The notes: generated by a model from the sequence alone, not told the origin. DNA of 64,000 nucleotides from Leptodactylus fallax (GCA_947044405.1 CAMRHE010000134.1:997501-1061500); one strand, 5' to 3'. Positions 1-63,663 are shown, counted from the stretch's first letter. Numbers and translations: made by a program.

Positions 1-660
1 CTACTAAGGACAGTGACACAATGTACTGGATGTTACAAGAGCCGCATCAAGTCCCAGGCCAGCGTGAATTCTCTTCACTAGCTCAGGGGGTGGCTATCTA
101 ATTAAGAGCCCTTAAATATATCTGTGGTGAGCTTGTTGGTTAGCTTCTACCACAACACAAACTTGCATTGCAGGTGCAGCCTATTTATATCAAGAAACAG
201 TAGGCAAGTGTGGGTGTGTGTGAATGTGCAGTGTCTTAAGACTAAGGGGATTTAGAAGGTAACTTTTTTTCCTCATTGACATGACAATTAGAATTAGTGC
301 ACATCTTGTGCAATGTATGCTTTCCTGGAACAACCATTTGAGGGGGCATATTGCTGTATGGGGTGCATGAGAATTGTTCTTTTAGATGCCCAGATTCTAG
401 ATCTAAATAAGCAACTCTCAAAACTTCATGTAATTGACAAGGTGGAGAGGAGTTTGCTACTCACTGCAGAAACTAAACATGGTAGATGGGGATGAAGGTG
501 GAAGGCTAGTTCTTACAAGGAACACCCCAATAAGGTTGCCAAGATGGCAGATGAGGGGAAAGTCAGCTCAGGGGTAGCAGAGCTGTAGCAGGCCTCTACC
601 TCTAGCAGCCAGGGAAATGTCTGTTCCAGTAAGTAGTAAAATCACTACTTACATCCCCGT
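1..660. other. No recognised feature
   Basis: AT-rich DNA downstream of CCDC136. I see no gene-like frame and no repeat I recognise. Confidence 0.4.
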
Positions 661-689
661 GTCCGAAAATGCCTAGTCTACAAACATAA

Positions 690-990
690 AAATATTTTTC
701 CATATGGCGAATGCCAGAATGGGGAGAAAAAAAAATCAAAAGTGCCAAATTGCTGTTTTTTCACAGTTTTGCTTCCCATAAAATTTTTTAAAAAAGTGAT
801 CAAAATATCAGACATTCGCCAAAATTGTATTACTGAAAAGTACATTTGGCCCTGCAAAAAAAGACACCTTATACATCCCCATATGTGGAAATATAAAAAA
901 GTTAGGGGTGTCAGAATATGGCGACTCCAAGAATTTTTTTTTTTTTTTTGCAAAGTTTTGAATTTTTTTTAAAAGGGGTTAAAATAAAAG
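690..990. repeat. Interspersed repeat fragment (TTAA-element interior type)
   Basis: The stretch around 790-890 resembles, on the opposite strand, 20925-21016 and 18421-18470. All share GAAAAGTACATTTGGCCC or close variants, followed by GCAAAAAAAGA. These lie in elements discussed as piggyBac-like, so this is probably a fragment of the same family. No ends were found. Confidence 0.45.
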
Positions 991-999
991 CTCATAAGA

Positions 1000-2400
1000 A
1001 AGTTGCACAAACACAGTTTTTCTCTGATTCCACCCCATTCTATTTTTTTTCTAGCTTCCCAGTACATCGTATGGAATATTATAAATGAATGACTGAGAAC
1101 ACAGCATCAGCACAACACTGGCAAGATGCTACACAAAGGCAATTAGTTCATGAGGTGATACATTAGTAAGATAAGGTAGGGTAATAATACTGAGGTTATA
1201 AAGATGAGGACTTGAGGGACTTAGAGTCATCTGGAGTCAGTCTGACGGAGGGAGTGAAGTGTGTATAAATAACCACCAAACTTAAGGAATCTTCCTAGTT
1301 GGAAGTGCCCTCATGCCACCATCAGAGACTGCCACATTTCCATTTGCCTTTGTGTAGCATTTTGTCATTGTTGTGCTGTGTTCTCAGTAATTCATTTGGA
1401 AATGCCTTAAGAAGAAGGCCCTGTGCTTTGAAAACTTGCAAATGTCATTTTTCAGGTTAGCCAATAAAGGTATCATACATACATTACTTTTGCCTTTATG
1501 CCACAAAAGTATGAAATATTGCATGATTTTTTTTCTGGCTAACAAGGCACTACATTATTTTCCCCTATTTTTCTGGATCAACACTGTAGGGTTATAGGAT
1601 GTCTTCATCCAACCTCATCTTCAATGTTCCTATGTAACAATAAGTTACTAAATGCTTTTTTTATATATTTTTCATTTAACCTAATGAGGCTGTTCTATAT
1701 TTATTTAAATTCCCAAGAGGATAGAAGATTATTTCATTCAGGAGACAGATGTCAGATCTAAAACAAATTTAGAATCCAGTATTCCAGTTTTTATACAGGT
1801 TATTAGGACACTTGAATATACCAGAATGTCCTAATAAAACATTCATAATTGTCTTGGATCTCTCCAGGCATAGTTGGAGGAGAATACATCAGTAAAGAAT
1901 GAATTGAAATGTACAAAGTTTCACTACATGATAATGATACAATACAGTTCTCTTTTTGAACTTCTAAATCATCTATGTTCCTTGTAAACAGTTTGCAGAA
2001 AGGTTAAGGGTACTTTCAAACAAGCAGTATTTGGCCAGTATTTTGAATCAATATTTATAAGTAGGGGGGTCAAAAACATGGAAGGTGCATGGAGGTGCAA
2101 AACTTTCCATTATCCTTCTCAGTGTTGGTTTTGGCTCAGTTTTGGCTTACAAATAGTTATGCAAAATGCTGACCATATAGTGACCATGTCAAAGTGTCCT
2201 TAAACTGACTTTAACAAGTGTAGTCATAGAAACACCACAACCTGCAATGTTGTAGTACCAAAGGAACTCAAGTGTGTCCTTTACATGACTGGGGGATGAA
2301 AATACGATTGTTTACTCATACAGCACACAGTATTACTGCTATATATAGTGTCTGAAAGGCTATCATGGAGTATAGCTGCATATTATATGCCTAAGACAGT
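1000..2400. other. Unassigned DNA with one repeat-like segment
   Basis: Around 1408-1560 the text GAAGAAGGCCCTGTGCTTTG, then GGTTAGCCAATAAAGGTATC, looks like the end of a common amphibian interspersed repeat that I cannot name. The rest is AT-rich with no coding signal. Confidence 0.3.
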
Positions 2401-2401
2401 C

Positions 2402-2630
2402 TTAATTTAAGGACCCACGTAGCTAGCCGCAGCCAAAAAATGCAGCGGAGAAGACCATGACGGAAACGCAGTGTGTTTTTTTCCACAGAGTTTTTCACTG
2501 AAAGTCTGCAGAGTTTCTGTAGGTATAATTGACATGTGATTTTCAAAAATGAGAGCGTTTTTGAAAACACAGCTTTTTCCGTTGCAGATTTTTTTCTGCA
2601 ATGTGTTGATGGGATTAGCCTTTAAAAGGA
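2402..2630. mobile_element. Harbinger-like MITE, GGCTAAGGCCCCACG family, degraded copy a
   Basis: It starts TAAGGACCCACGTAGC and carries the family landmarks GAAAGTCTGCAGAG, GTAGGTATAATTGACATG and GATGGGATTAGCC. The right end is lost. No target duplication can be claimed. Confidence 0.6.
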
Positions 2631-2639
2631 GTTAATCAA

Positions 2640-3347
2640 CTGCAAACAATTTATGGCAAAATGGAAGAATTTGCTGAGGGCCATAGTCTTAAAATTTAGG
2701 GGAACTTGGATTTTTCCTTCTGATATCTGACCCTACAACATACTGTACATATAACAGAGTATGATATTGCAAGTGTAAGTGCCCTTTTACTTTTATAACT
2801 ATTTAAAATGAGTTAATTTGTCTAATTAAAATGGAAAATATCTAAATTTCATCTTCTGATATGTGTTCTGTTGTGAATACAATATGCGTACTTTAGATTT
2901 CTATATCATTGCATTCTTGTTTTCTTCACAGTGACCCAACTCATTTGAAATTGGGGTTGTATAAAATATCCCTTATATTGAAGAATATTTGTACTTATTT
3001 TACATTTTTTTGCATTTTAGGTTGAACAGAGCTTTATATAAGCTTTTATGAAAATATTTTTGACATAGATGTCTGTTGTTCATAAATAAGACAGAGCTTG
3101 AGTAAATGTGGTACTGTAAAACTATAATAATAGTAAATAGCCCTAGAATGTACATGACATCATCCACAAGTTGCAGACTGATAATGGAAGACCTCTACAA
3201 TGTACAGTATTAAGGAGATACTTTACTGACCTCCATCTATGACCAATGAAACACTGACAATGAGAAAGAATAAAAATGAGTATTTACTTACACCCATAAA
3301 TTATACAGAATTAAAACAGATAATGTCTCTTATGTCATTTGACAATA
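2640..3347. other. No recognised feature
   Basis: AT-rich 3' flank of CCDC136 with no recognisable repeat. Confidence 0.35.
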
Positions 3348-3353
3348 TTTAAT
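3348..3353 (-). promoter_or_regulatory. Possible CCDC136 polyadenylation signal
   Basis: The minus strand reads ATTAAA here, about 190 nt after the stop codon. It is the common variant signal. The surroundings are AT-rich, so chance occurrence is likely enough to keep confidence low. Confidence 0.25.
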
Positions 3354-3541
3354 AACATATTATTAAATTAATAAAATACAGGGAAGTGAATAAAAAGGGT
3401 TAAAATGAAAAGGGAGACAAGAGATTGAAAGGACAGATGCGGCATCAGGCATGGAAGCAGAGGCAACAAGATACTCCTAGCCGTGCAAAGCAAAGCATGC
3501 AGAGCACGAGGAGTCACATGGAAACCAGTACCTGATGTGCA

Positions 3542-54600
<51,059 letters not shown>

Positions 54601-56200
54601 ACTGCAGCTGTGTCACAGAGGATGGGAGATGCGGGGAGACACTGGGACTGGGCTCTGGAGCACGATGATGCGTGTGATATGTCTCACTTACAAATACATA
54701 CACGATGGATAGACAGACAAGGGAAAGGTGGGATATGCTAAGGGATACAAGTGCTCTGAGGAGAGACGATGACACTACAGCCCATAGACAGACATGGTAA
54801 AGAGACGAGAGACTAACTGGTGGAAAAGACAGCAGATACAGGGAGGAGTCATGGAGTAGGGAGGAGGGATGCAGGTGATGGGGGCTGCCTCTCACCCAGG
54901 ATTTTCTTCCTGGCATCCTTATAAGCATTGAAATTGCTTGAGGCATTAGTATCGTCTGTAATTGAAGGATACAGAGAGAGATTTCCACTAGGAAAGGAAT
55001 GTATTTAGCCCTGCATACAAAACACATAGACACACATCTATCATCTAATCTCTCTATATCTCTCTCTCCAGCTATCTGTAATATGATGTCATACTTGCAG
55101 CAGTAATCACTTCTGTAATTAAAAGCTCCATACAGTAGATTTCTGCAGACAAGTGTAGGGAACTGCCATTTCTACTTGTATATAATGTATCTGGCTTCTT
55201 TGCCCCTGCAGTTTGGCTTCAGAGACCCCAGGCATTCAGTGCAAGTTTTGTTTTGTAAATACAGTGAGTCAGACACATGTGAGGCAGAGCTGCTGGGGGG
55301 AGAGATGTGAGCAGAGCTGCTGAGACAGACATGTTATGTCTAGGGGAGTCTAAGAGCCACTTGTTCCTCTTTACTTCACAGTATATAGTTAGGTATGTGT
55401 TACCCCCTATATACTCACAGGACCTAGCTAGTAACCGTAGTTAGGGATCAATATATATATATAGTTCAGGGCAGTGATAGGTTAGGCTTCCGAAGGCCAA
55501 CTAGCTAGTTAGAGGCCCGGTGGCACTAGTAGTTTAGCTGGCAGGTTAAGGACTCAGTGTTAGGGTAGTCAGGCCTGCATCTACTGCCGTCACCGTCGCC
55601 CTGTTTGCTGCCTGTGAAGAATCTCACCATCATCATCATCATCTCCTCATCGGCTGTCTGTCATCTCCTGGAAGAATCCAAGGATCCACAGTCATCCACA
55701 GGGGCCCCTGCATCTCTTCTGTTGCCTGGAGGTATTGTGCACTGGACTCTTGCTATATATCTATATATATACCCGGGTATATAACCTAAGACGGTTGAGG
55801 ACTTGCTGGTTGTTGTAGTATTGCTGTGTTCTGAGTTTATTTTATGTATGTATTATTACCCTGTTGATTCTTATAAAGCTACTGTTATAACCTTATGTGG
55901 TATCTGTATGTATTCTTCAGACTGTGAGATTAGTACAGTGATCCTTGTTAAGGCTACTAACTGTACTTCATGGGTAAGTCCCAGGAAGAGATTCTCCCTG
56001 TAATACAGAGGCTCTATCCTGGGTGGAGGCACTGATATATTTCATATATGTTCCCACTCTTCCCTTCAGCGAAGGCTTCAGGTCCCATTATACACACAGG
56101 TCAGCGCCAGAGTCTGTTGCGGAAGGGATAATACTCATACCCCCCCCCCCAAATAGGCTACACAAGGAATGTGTTTACACCTGCACCTGTGCAAAAACAC
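54601..56200. other. 5' flank or 5' UTR of CCDC136; unassigned
   Basis: The transcription start cannot be placed. No convincing TATA box or CpG island is seen just upstream of 54600. A (CAT)n run lies at about 55626-55645. The segment 55300-55760 has dense short repeats of CTAGCTAG and could be part of a mobile element. Confidence 0.3.
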
Positions 56201-56202
56201 AC

Positions 56203-56223
56203 ATCTATCTATCTATCTATCTA
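56203..56223. repeat. (ATCT)n microsatellite
   Basis: Five tetranucleotide units in a row. Confidence 0.95.
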
Positions 56224-56296
56224 CAGTATCTATCCATCCACAGCCTTATACAGTGATGAATTGAAACTTTACTGATCTTGACTGTAAAAGACAGAG

Positions 56297-56513
56297 TTAC
56301 GCTGGGTTCACACTAGTGTTTGAGCACTCCGCTGCTGAATCCACATAAAATCATCGGAAACCAGGCGAAAACCCAGTGGACCCCATAATAGTCTGTAGGG
56401 TCCACGGGTTTCTGCATGTAACTGCTTTTTAAGCGGATAGGGTTTCCGTTTTTCGGGTCCTCAAGCGGACCTGAAGGGCATAAACCCAAATGCTAATGTG
56501 AACCTAGTGTAAG
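56297..56513. mobile_element. Miniature element with TACGCTGGGTTCACACTAG ends
   Basis: The left end TACGCTGGGTTCACACTAG pairs with the reverse complement of CTAATGTGAACCTAGTGTA, with a few mismatches. It is about 217 bp and non-coding. No target duplication is clear. Confidence 0.6.
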
Positions 56514-56634
56514 ACATAGAACATCACAGCACATCTAGATAATGACCTCAAGTTACTGGAGTTTGTATGAAGCAACAGGTGACAATCCTGTCTGCACAGG
56601 TGACGCTCCAACTTACAGACTCAGACCTCTAGTT

Positions 56635-57520
56635 CAGTGATGGCTAACCTTTTGAACTTGGTGTGGCAACATTTGTAAAAAAAAAAAAAAAAAAAACTAT
56701 CTCAACTCGGGTGCCATGTCACATCTAGAAATATCCATAATTTAGTGATATTTGTAGCTGTAGTAAAAAAAAAGTAATATTTTTGATATATGTATTTGTA
56801 TTATATATATATTTTTGGCCCATCATGGTATCTGACCCCCTTTTTCTGGCCAATCACACAGTGTATGACCTCCTTTTTTTTAGCCCCCCACATGGTATAT
56901 GACCCACTTTTTTTCACCCCCCCACACAATATATGACCCCCCTTTTGTTGCCCTACACAGTATATGATCCTGCTTTTTATGGCCCCCCCAGAGTATATGA
57001 CTCCTTTCTTATGCCACCCCCACAGTATATGACCCCTTACTTATGGCCCCCCAAAATATATGATCCCTTTTTTTGCCCACACATAGTATTTGACCCTTTT
57101 TTATGTCCCCCACACAGTTTACAACCCCCCTTTTATTCCCCACACACAGAATATGACCCCTATTTTAAAGCCCACCCACAATATATGACCCCCTTTTATC
57201 CCCCCAACCCCACACAAAGTAGCGGCTGACAATTTTTACTCACCTGTCCACATTCCAGTCCTGGCCACCCTCCGCTGCTGCCTCCAAGATGCGCTGTAGC
57301 CGGAGCTGAAGAATGCCGGGACTCTGTACATAGCGTCCCTGCGTTTTTCGGCATCATGACATAAGTGTAGTGCTGCTTAGAAGAGGCAGCAGAGGGCGGC
57401 CAGGACACGAGCATGGACAGCTAAGTAAAAATTATTGGCAGCTGCTTATTGCAATAACACAATAAGTAGCTGCCTATGTGTGTCACCTTTGACATGCATG
57501 TCATAGGTTCGCCATCACTG
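56635..57520. mobile_element. Non-autonomous hAT with perfect 8-bp duplication
   Basis: Ends CAGTGATGGCTAACCT and GGTTCGCCATCACTG are inverted repeats. CTCTAGTT lies at both 56627-56634 and 57521-57528. At 886 bp it holds an A19-type run and a minisatellite but no transposase. Confidence 0.92.
56815..57215. repeat. About 33-bp minisatellite, ACAGTATATGACCCC type
   Basis: Around eleven loose units share CACAGTATATGACCCCC then T-rich and C-rich stretches. The proline/tyrosine-rich frame across it is an artefact. Confidence 0.85.
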
Positions 57521-57808
57521 CTCTAGTTTTTCATGACACAGCAGGCTGCTTTCTGGTGTAAGCTGGTTTGAACACACACCTTAACCAGCTGACTTCAAGA
57601 TAAAAATTCCTGCCCTGACTGCCCCCAGGACTGTAGTGGAAGCGTTGGTACAGGTAAAGTTAGAGTGTCACAGTTTGGCGTAATACAGTTTATTTGTTAT
57701 GTTTGTTGTGTTATATATGCTTGTATCAATTTAATTGGTTCAGGTCATTGTGTGGTCAGTGTTCTACTACCTTCTGGAAGTTGTGCCACTCGATAACTCC
57801 TTAGAGGT

Positions 57809-59000
57809 GGAATCAGGGCCGCTTTAACCATAGGGCCAACGGTGCACTTGCACCGGATCCTATGGTACTGGGGCCCCCGTTGGGCATACCTCCCAACCGT
57901 CCAGGATTCCGGGTCCTGTCCCGGTATCAACTCATCTGCGTCCTCTCCAGATGCAGATGAGTTAAATATAGTGATGAAGCAGGAACCGTTCTCGGACAGC
58001 CCCTGCTTCACCATTGTGTGTGAAGCACATCATTGTGTGCTCTGGTCAGTGGAGCTGCGGGCGCGATGTGATGATGTCACTCACATCGTGTTTGCAGCTC
58101 CCTGAACAGTCTGGGAGAAGAGACCTCACAGAGCGGCAGGGGAGCGAGGAGAGGTGAGTATTAGTGTTTTATTATGTTAACCTGATGGCAGATGAATGGG
58201 GGGACATTAAACTGAGGGCAGATGAAGGGGGGCATTAAACTGGGGGCAGATGAAGGGGGGACATTAAACTGGGGTTAGATTAAGAGGAACATTAAACTGG
58301 GGGCAGATGGAGGGTGACATTAAACTGGGGCAGAAGAAGGGGGAGATTAAACTGGGGGCAGATAGAGGAGGGCATTAAACTGGGGGCAGATGAAGGGGGG
58401 ACATTAAACTGGGGGGAGATGAGGAACATTAAACTGGGGGAAGATGGAGGGTCACATTAAATTGGGGCAGATGAAGGGGGACATTAAACTGAGAGCAGAT
58501 GGAGAGGGGCATCAAACTGGGTGCAGATGAAGGGGGGACATTAAACTGGGAGGAGATGAAGAGGAACATTAAACTGGGGGGAGATTAAAAGGAATATGAA
58601 ACTGGGGAGGTAGATGGAGGGTGACATTAAACTGGGGGCAGCTGGAGGGGGCATTAAACTGGGAGGCAATTAGAGGAGGAAATTAAACCGTGGGGGTAGC
58701 TAGAGGGGACATGTCTGCCTCTAGTTGCCCCCAGTTTAATTTCCCCCTCCTGCTAATGGTTTAATGTCCCCTCCAGCTGCCCCAGTTTAATGTCCCCCTC
58801 TAGTTGCCCCAGGTTAATGTCCCCCTCCAGCAGCCTCCAGTTTAATGTCCCCCTCCAGATGCCCCAGTTTAATCTCCCCCTCTAGTTTCCCCAGGTTAAT
58901 GTCCCCCTCCAGCTACCCCAGGTTAATGTCCCCTCTCTAGTTTCCCCCAGTTTAAACTGGGGCACCAGGATAGACTTCATATTGTGGGGCAATGGGAGGG
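57809..59000. mobile_element. hAT-like element family copy, left end present
   Basis: CAGGGCCGCTTTAACCATAG opens it. GGATCCTATGGTACTGGGGC and GATGAGTTAAATATAGTGAT match, in reverse, 63200-63355. It contains the foldback minisatellite. The right end and a duplication were not found. Confidence 0.6.
58180..58965. repeat. Minisatellite in two opposed orientations (foldback)
   Basis: From 58190 to about 58700 units read CATTAAACTGGGGGCAGATG with GAAGGGGGG spacers, about 17 copies of 28-33 bp. From about 58720 to 58960 the reverse complement runs CCCCAGTTTAATGTCCCC, about seven copies. The junction is near 58705-58725. Confidence 0.9.
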
Positions 59001-59278
59001 GAACATTATAATGTGGGGGCATATAATGTTAGGGTGACTGTAGGAGGATTATACTGTGGGGGCACATAGAAAAATGGGTGAGAATGGGCGGAGTCAACGT
59101 AGAAATGGGTGGGGCTAAATTTGCTGCAGCGCGCATAGCCTAATCACAGGTTTATTTTATGTAGTGCTTCCTGACAAAGCCATTTAGTGGCGAAATGCGC
59201 GTCAGGCATAGCGCTATTCCCTCCCTGTGGGTTCTCTGCGTTGATGTTATTGTTCCTGTGCCATCATGACTACTGGTA

Positions 59279-60876
59279 CAGTGGGGGAAAAAAAGTATTT
59301 AGTCAGCCACCAATTGTGCAAGTTCTCCCACTTAAAAAGATGAGAGAGGCCTGTAATTGACATCATAGGTAGACCTCAACTATGAGAGACAAAATGAGAA
59401 AACATATCTAGAAAATCACATTGTCTGATTTTTTAAGAATTTATTTGCAAATTATGGTGGAAAATAAGTATTAGGTCACCTACAAACAAGCAAGATTTCT
59501 GGCTCTCACAGACCTGTACCTTCTTGTTTAAGAGGCTCCTCTGTCCTCCACTCATTACCTGTAGTAATGGCTCCTGTTTGAAATTGTTATCAGTATAAAA
59601 GACACCTGTCCACAACTTCAAACAGTCAAACTCAAAACTCCACTATAGTGAAGACAAAAGAGCTGTGGAAGGACACCAGAAACAAAATTGTAGACCTGAA
59701 CCAGGCTGGAAAGACTGAATCTGCAATAGGCAAGCAGCTTGGTGTGAAGAAATCAACTGTGGGAGCAATAATTAGAAAATGGAAGACATACAAGGCCACT
59801 GATAATCTCCCTCGATCAGGGACTCCACGCAAGACCTCACCCCGTGGGGTCAAAATAATCACAACAACGGTGAGCAAAAATCCCAGAACCACACGGGGGG
59901 ACCTAGTGAATGACCTGCAGAAAGCTGGGACTAACGTAGCAAAGGCTACCGTCAGTAACACACTACGCCACCAGGGACTCAGATCCTGCAGTGACAGACG
60001 TGTCCCCCTGCTTAAGCCAGTACATATCCGGGCCCGTCTGAAGTTTGCTAGAGAGCATTTGGATTTTCCAGAAGAGTATTGGGAGAATGTCATATGGTCA
60101 GATGAAACCAAAGTAGAACTGTTTGGTAGAAACACAACTCGTCGTGTTTGGAGGAGAGGGAATGCTCACTTGCATCCAAAGAACACCATACCTACTGTGA
60201 AGCATGGTGGTGGCAACATCATGCTTTGGGGCTGTTTCTCTGCAAAGGGACCAGGACGACTGATCCGTGTACATGAAAGAATGAATGGGGCCATGTATCG
60301 TAAGATTTTGAGTGCAAACTTCCTTCCATCAGCAAGGGCATTGAACATGAAACGTGGCTGGGTCTTTCAGCATGACAATGATCCCAAGCACACGGCCAAG
60401 GCAACGAAGGAGTGGCTTCGTAAGAAGCATTTCAAGGTCCTGGAGTGGCCTAGCCAGTCTCCAGATCTCCATAGAAAACCTTTAGAGGCAGTTGAAAGTC
60501 CGTGTTGTCCAGCGACAGTCCCAAAACATCACTGCTCTAGAGAAGATCTGCATGGAGGAATGGGCCAACATACCAGCAACAGTGTGTGCCAATCTTGTCA
60601 AGACTTACAGAAAACGTTTGACCTCTGTCATTGCCAACAAAGGATATATAACAAAGTATTGAGATGAACTTTTGTTATTGACCAAATACTTATTTTCCAC
60701 CATAATTTGCAAATAAATTCTTAAAAAATCAGACAATGTGATTTTCTGGATTTGTTTTGTCATTTTGTCTCTCATAGTTGAGGTCTACCTATGATGTCAA
60801 TTACAGGCCTCTCTCATCTTTTTAAGTGGGATAACTTTCACAATTGGTGGCTGACTAAATACTTTTTTCCCCACTG
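59279..60876 (+). mobile_element. Tc1/mariner element, near full length, transposase broken
   Basis: The ends start CAGTGGGG, followed by AAGTATTTAGTCAGCC, and are flanked by TA at 59277-59278 and 60877-60878. Inverted arms of about 200 bp agree well with some differences. At 1598 bp it has normal size. It lies upstream of CCDC136 exon 1. Confidence 0.94.
59648..60667 (+). pseudogene. Tc1 transposase with frameshift before the catalytic glutamate
   Basis: The frame is normal from [10 protein letters not shown] through [10 protein letters not shown] (D152), [11 protein letters not shown] and FQHDNDPKH (D243) to WPSQSPDL (residue 274). A small deletion near 60470 then shifts the frame, so the glutamate of the NPIENLW block is read out of frame. 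In the shifted frame the tryptophan codon has also become TAG. The C-terminal sequence is still recognisable in the other frame. The product would lack the third catalytic residue. Confidence 0.92.
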
Positions 60877-60879
60877 TAT

Positions 60880-61575
60880 CTCAGACATTATCGAACATAG
60901 AAACTTGCTTTTGCAGTCATATAAAAGAGGAGATCATCTTCTTTCATATGAAGTGCTATCTAATTATTTCCAGAGATATAACTGGTTTAAAATGCAGTCA
61001 GGATTAGGATATGTATATGCAGCTGTATAATATATATGATATAGAAAGGAGGACACTACTCATAGGATTTATATGGAAGCCTCAATATTAGTTCAGGGGA
61101 GCTTAGCATCCTCACAGTGGTGGGAAGCTCCCCTGAAGGAATGGGTAGAGCTGAAAAACATCTTCAAACCAGCAAGCTCTCTATTGAGACTTCGATATAA
61201 ATCCCCTGAGGAGTGCCCCCCTTATTAGGGAGGTACAAAACGCATTGGGAAGGAGTTTGGATGTGTAGGGTGACCTAGGGAAAGATGTTGGGACTGCCCT
61301 TATAAGGGCAAGAGTTATTGTTGGGGAAATAGGGTTAAAAAATAAGGTAAGACATCATCCTTCCCTACTAACCAAGATTAACATTGGAATCCCGATTTCC
61401 TTTCCTTCTTCTCCCATTTTACTAGTCACCGTTCTGATTTTTTACTCTTTCACATTATGACACTTGAACATGGTAATTGAATATGAGACCCTCTTTGGGG
61501 CTGTTTTTAATATATCAGTAAAAGTTATGTTTTAATTTTAGTGATCTTTTGCTGTGATATAATTAAATTGATATA
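60880..61575. other. Unassigned, with a small perfect inverted repeat
   Basis: TTCAGGGGAGCTT (61092-61104) and its exact reverse complement (61125-61137) are 20 bp apart. CCCCTGAGGAGTGCCCC near 61205 looks like an amphibian retroelement tail. No gene was found. Confidence 0.4.
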
Positions 61576-61579
61576 CGAT

Positions 61580-61760
61580 ACGACATATATTTATAGCTCC
61601 ATCATATTCCACAGCACTTTACAATTGATATTGCACATTCACAAACAAAATCAAACATTACACGGAAGAAATCTAAACAACTCAAATAGTAGAATAAGGA
61701 CCCTGCTTACAAGAGCTTACATTCTATGAGGAAATGGGGGTGACACAAATGATATGTCTG
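61580..61760 (-). repeat. Interspersed LINE-tail repeat, reverse copy
   Basis: The minus strand reads AATGTAAGCTCTTGTAAGCA then GGGTCC, and near the other end AAAGTGCTGTGGAATATGA. This matches the tail layout at 45440-45605. Confidence 0.55.
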
Positions 61761-61769
61761 GGGCCACAC

Positions 61770-62400
61770 TCAAGGATGAGACAGTAGCTCAGATGCGCAG
61801 ATGTGGAGGACAAACTGAAACAAGTATTTTACTCATGACAAGGCAGCAAGCTTTGTGGTTACAAGTGTCTAATAAGAGGAAGGTAGCAAGTAGTTACAGT
61901 CTCTCAATGAGGGCACAGTTCTTGGTGGTTTCCCTCTTGAGAGAGGCACACAGCTTAAAAGGACAGAAAACAGTCTTTGGTATTACACTTTATTGCCACT
62001 AGAAACATCACAATTCTTTACAAACCTGTCTGTATGGCAGCAGTCTCTCACAGCGTATCCTTTACTCTCTCTCAGCAGCAGGGTTTGGGGTTGTGTCACA
62101 GTGCCAGTCTCACACTTTTCTAGTTACAGCAATTTTGCACATACAAATTATGGATGGCTTTATGCACATTCCAATCTCAGTGCAGTTCTCTCAAATCTTT
62201 ACACTGGTATCATCAGACAGTGGCACCTCACTCTCTGTGGAATCTCAAGGTGGTCAGCTGGCTGGCAATAAGAGGTCATTTTTGTGGCTCACCAGTTGCA
62301 CAATACGCCATACCAGTCTTAAGCAACCTTTGCACTCTCAGACAGCAGGGACTTGGTCTCTCTCTAACCAATCATGTAGTTGGATGTGGTTAGGGCTTCA
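61770..62400. other. Unassigned
   Basis: Overlapping frames exist (62093-62479) but none carries a domain or splice support. Confidence 0.3.
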
Positions 62401-62439
62401 TAAGTGCCCCCCATCACCACCACTTATAAATATCTTAGT

Positions 62440-63358
62440 TGCACAAATTATAATGACCCCCTCAATGGCTCCCACATAGTATAATGCCCCTTAGTTGCCC
62501 TTACACAGTTTAATGCCTCCCTAGTGGTCTCATGCAGTATAATGTCCCCCTCCAGCAGCCCCCACAGCATAATGTCCCCCTTCAAGTGCACCCACAGTAT
62601 AATGTCCCCCTCCAGCTATCCTCTCAGTTTAATGTCCCTGTCCATCTGCCCCACAGCATAATGTCCCCCTCCATCCGCCCCATAGTATAAAGTCTCCCTC
62701 CAAGTGCACCCACAGTATAATGTCCCCCTCCAGCTGCCCTGACAGTTTAAATGTCTCCTTCCAGCTGCCCACACAGTTTAATGTCCCCGTACCACTGCCC
62801 CCACAGTTTAATGTCCCCCAACTACTCCCACAATTAAATGTCCCCCTCCAGATGCCCGTACCATTTAAAGTCCCCCACCAACTACTCCCACAGTTCAATG
62901 TCCCTCTCCAGTTGCCTCCAATTTAGTGTCCCCCTGCAGATGCCCCTTGTTTAATATCCCCCTCCAGCTGCCCACATTTTAAAATCTTCCTGCAGTTGCC
63001 CCAACAATATTATGTCCCTCTCCTATCAAACAAAAATAAAAAAATATACTAATGCCTACCTCTCTTCACTCCCCTGCTGTTCTGGTCCAGAGTCTTCAGG
63101 GATCTGCAGGCAAGATGTAAGTGACGTCCTCACATTGTGCCTGCCGATCCCAGGGAAGAGAGGGGATGAATGGTGAAGCAGCGAGCGGACAACTCCCTGC
63201 TTCATCATTGTATGCAACTCATCGGCATCCTGAGGACACAGATGAGTTGAATTTGGGGCAACCTGCAACAGCGGGACAGCAAATGCAGGACTGTCCCACC
63301 ATCCAAAAGGGGCCCCCACTACCATAGGGATCGGTGCAAGCGTACAGTTGGTGCACCT
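62440..63358. mobile_element. hAT-like element family copy, inverted relative to 57809
   Basis: Read on the minus strand from 63355, it gives TTGCACCGATCCCTATGGTA, then GATGAGTTGCATACAATGAT and GAAGCAGGG, like 57840-58020. The far part (62440-63010) is a minisatellite of AGTTTAATGTCCCCCTCCAG units, the same core as 58720-58960. The ends are not resolved. Confidence 0.6.
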
Positions 63359-63663
63359 ATTTCTGTGCTTTTTCTTGCGGTGGAGCACCAACTGATGAAC
63401 ATTGCTCTTCCACTACTACTGTTCACCTACTACCACCAATTACCAATGTAATTGATTACCTGTCACATCAACTACCTGCAATATGGTGTACATATACATT
63501 GAGCATTTCATCAGCATAATATACATCACAGTTGGTGGTGACATAATACAATTAGTACAGAAACAACATGTCAACAGCAAAATAGAATTATTGCAGTGTA
63601 TTATACAAACATACAAGAGACAAAGCTATTCTCTTCTAGTGGATCAGAAAAAGTAAAATAAGT

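Noticed and set aside
55300..55760. Possible long terminal repeat
   Set aside because: No matching second copy, primer-binding site or retroviral frame is seen in the window.
56933..57229. Proline/tyrosine-rich frame that looks like a structural protein
   Set aside because: It is a tandem repeat within a hAT element bounded by a perfect 8-bp duplication.
59632..60135. 167-codon minus-strand frame
   Set aside because: It is the antisense shadow of the Tc1 transposase.
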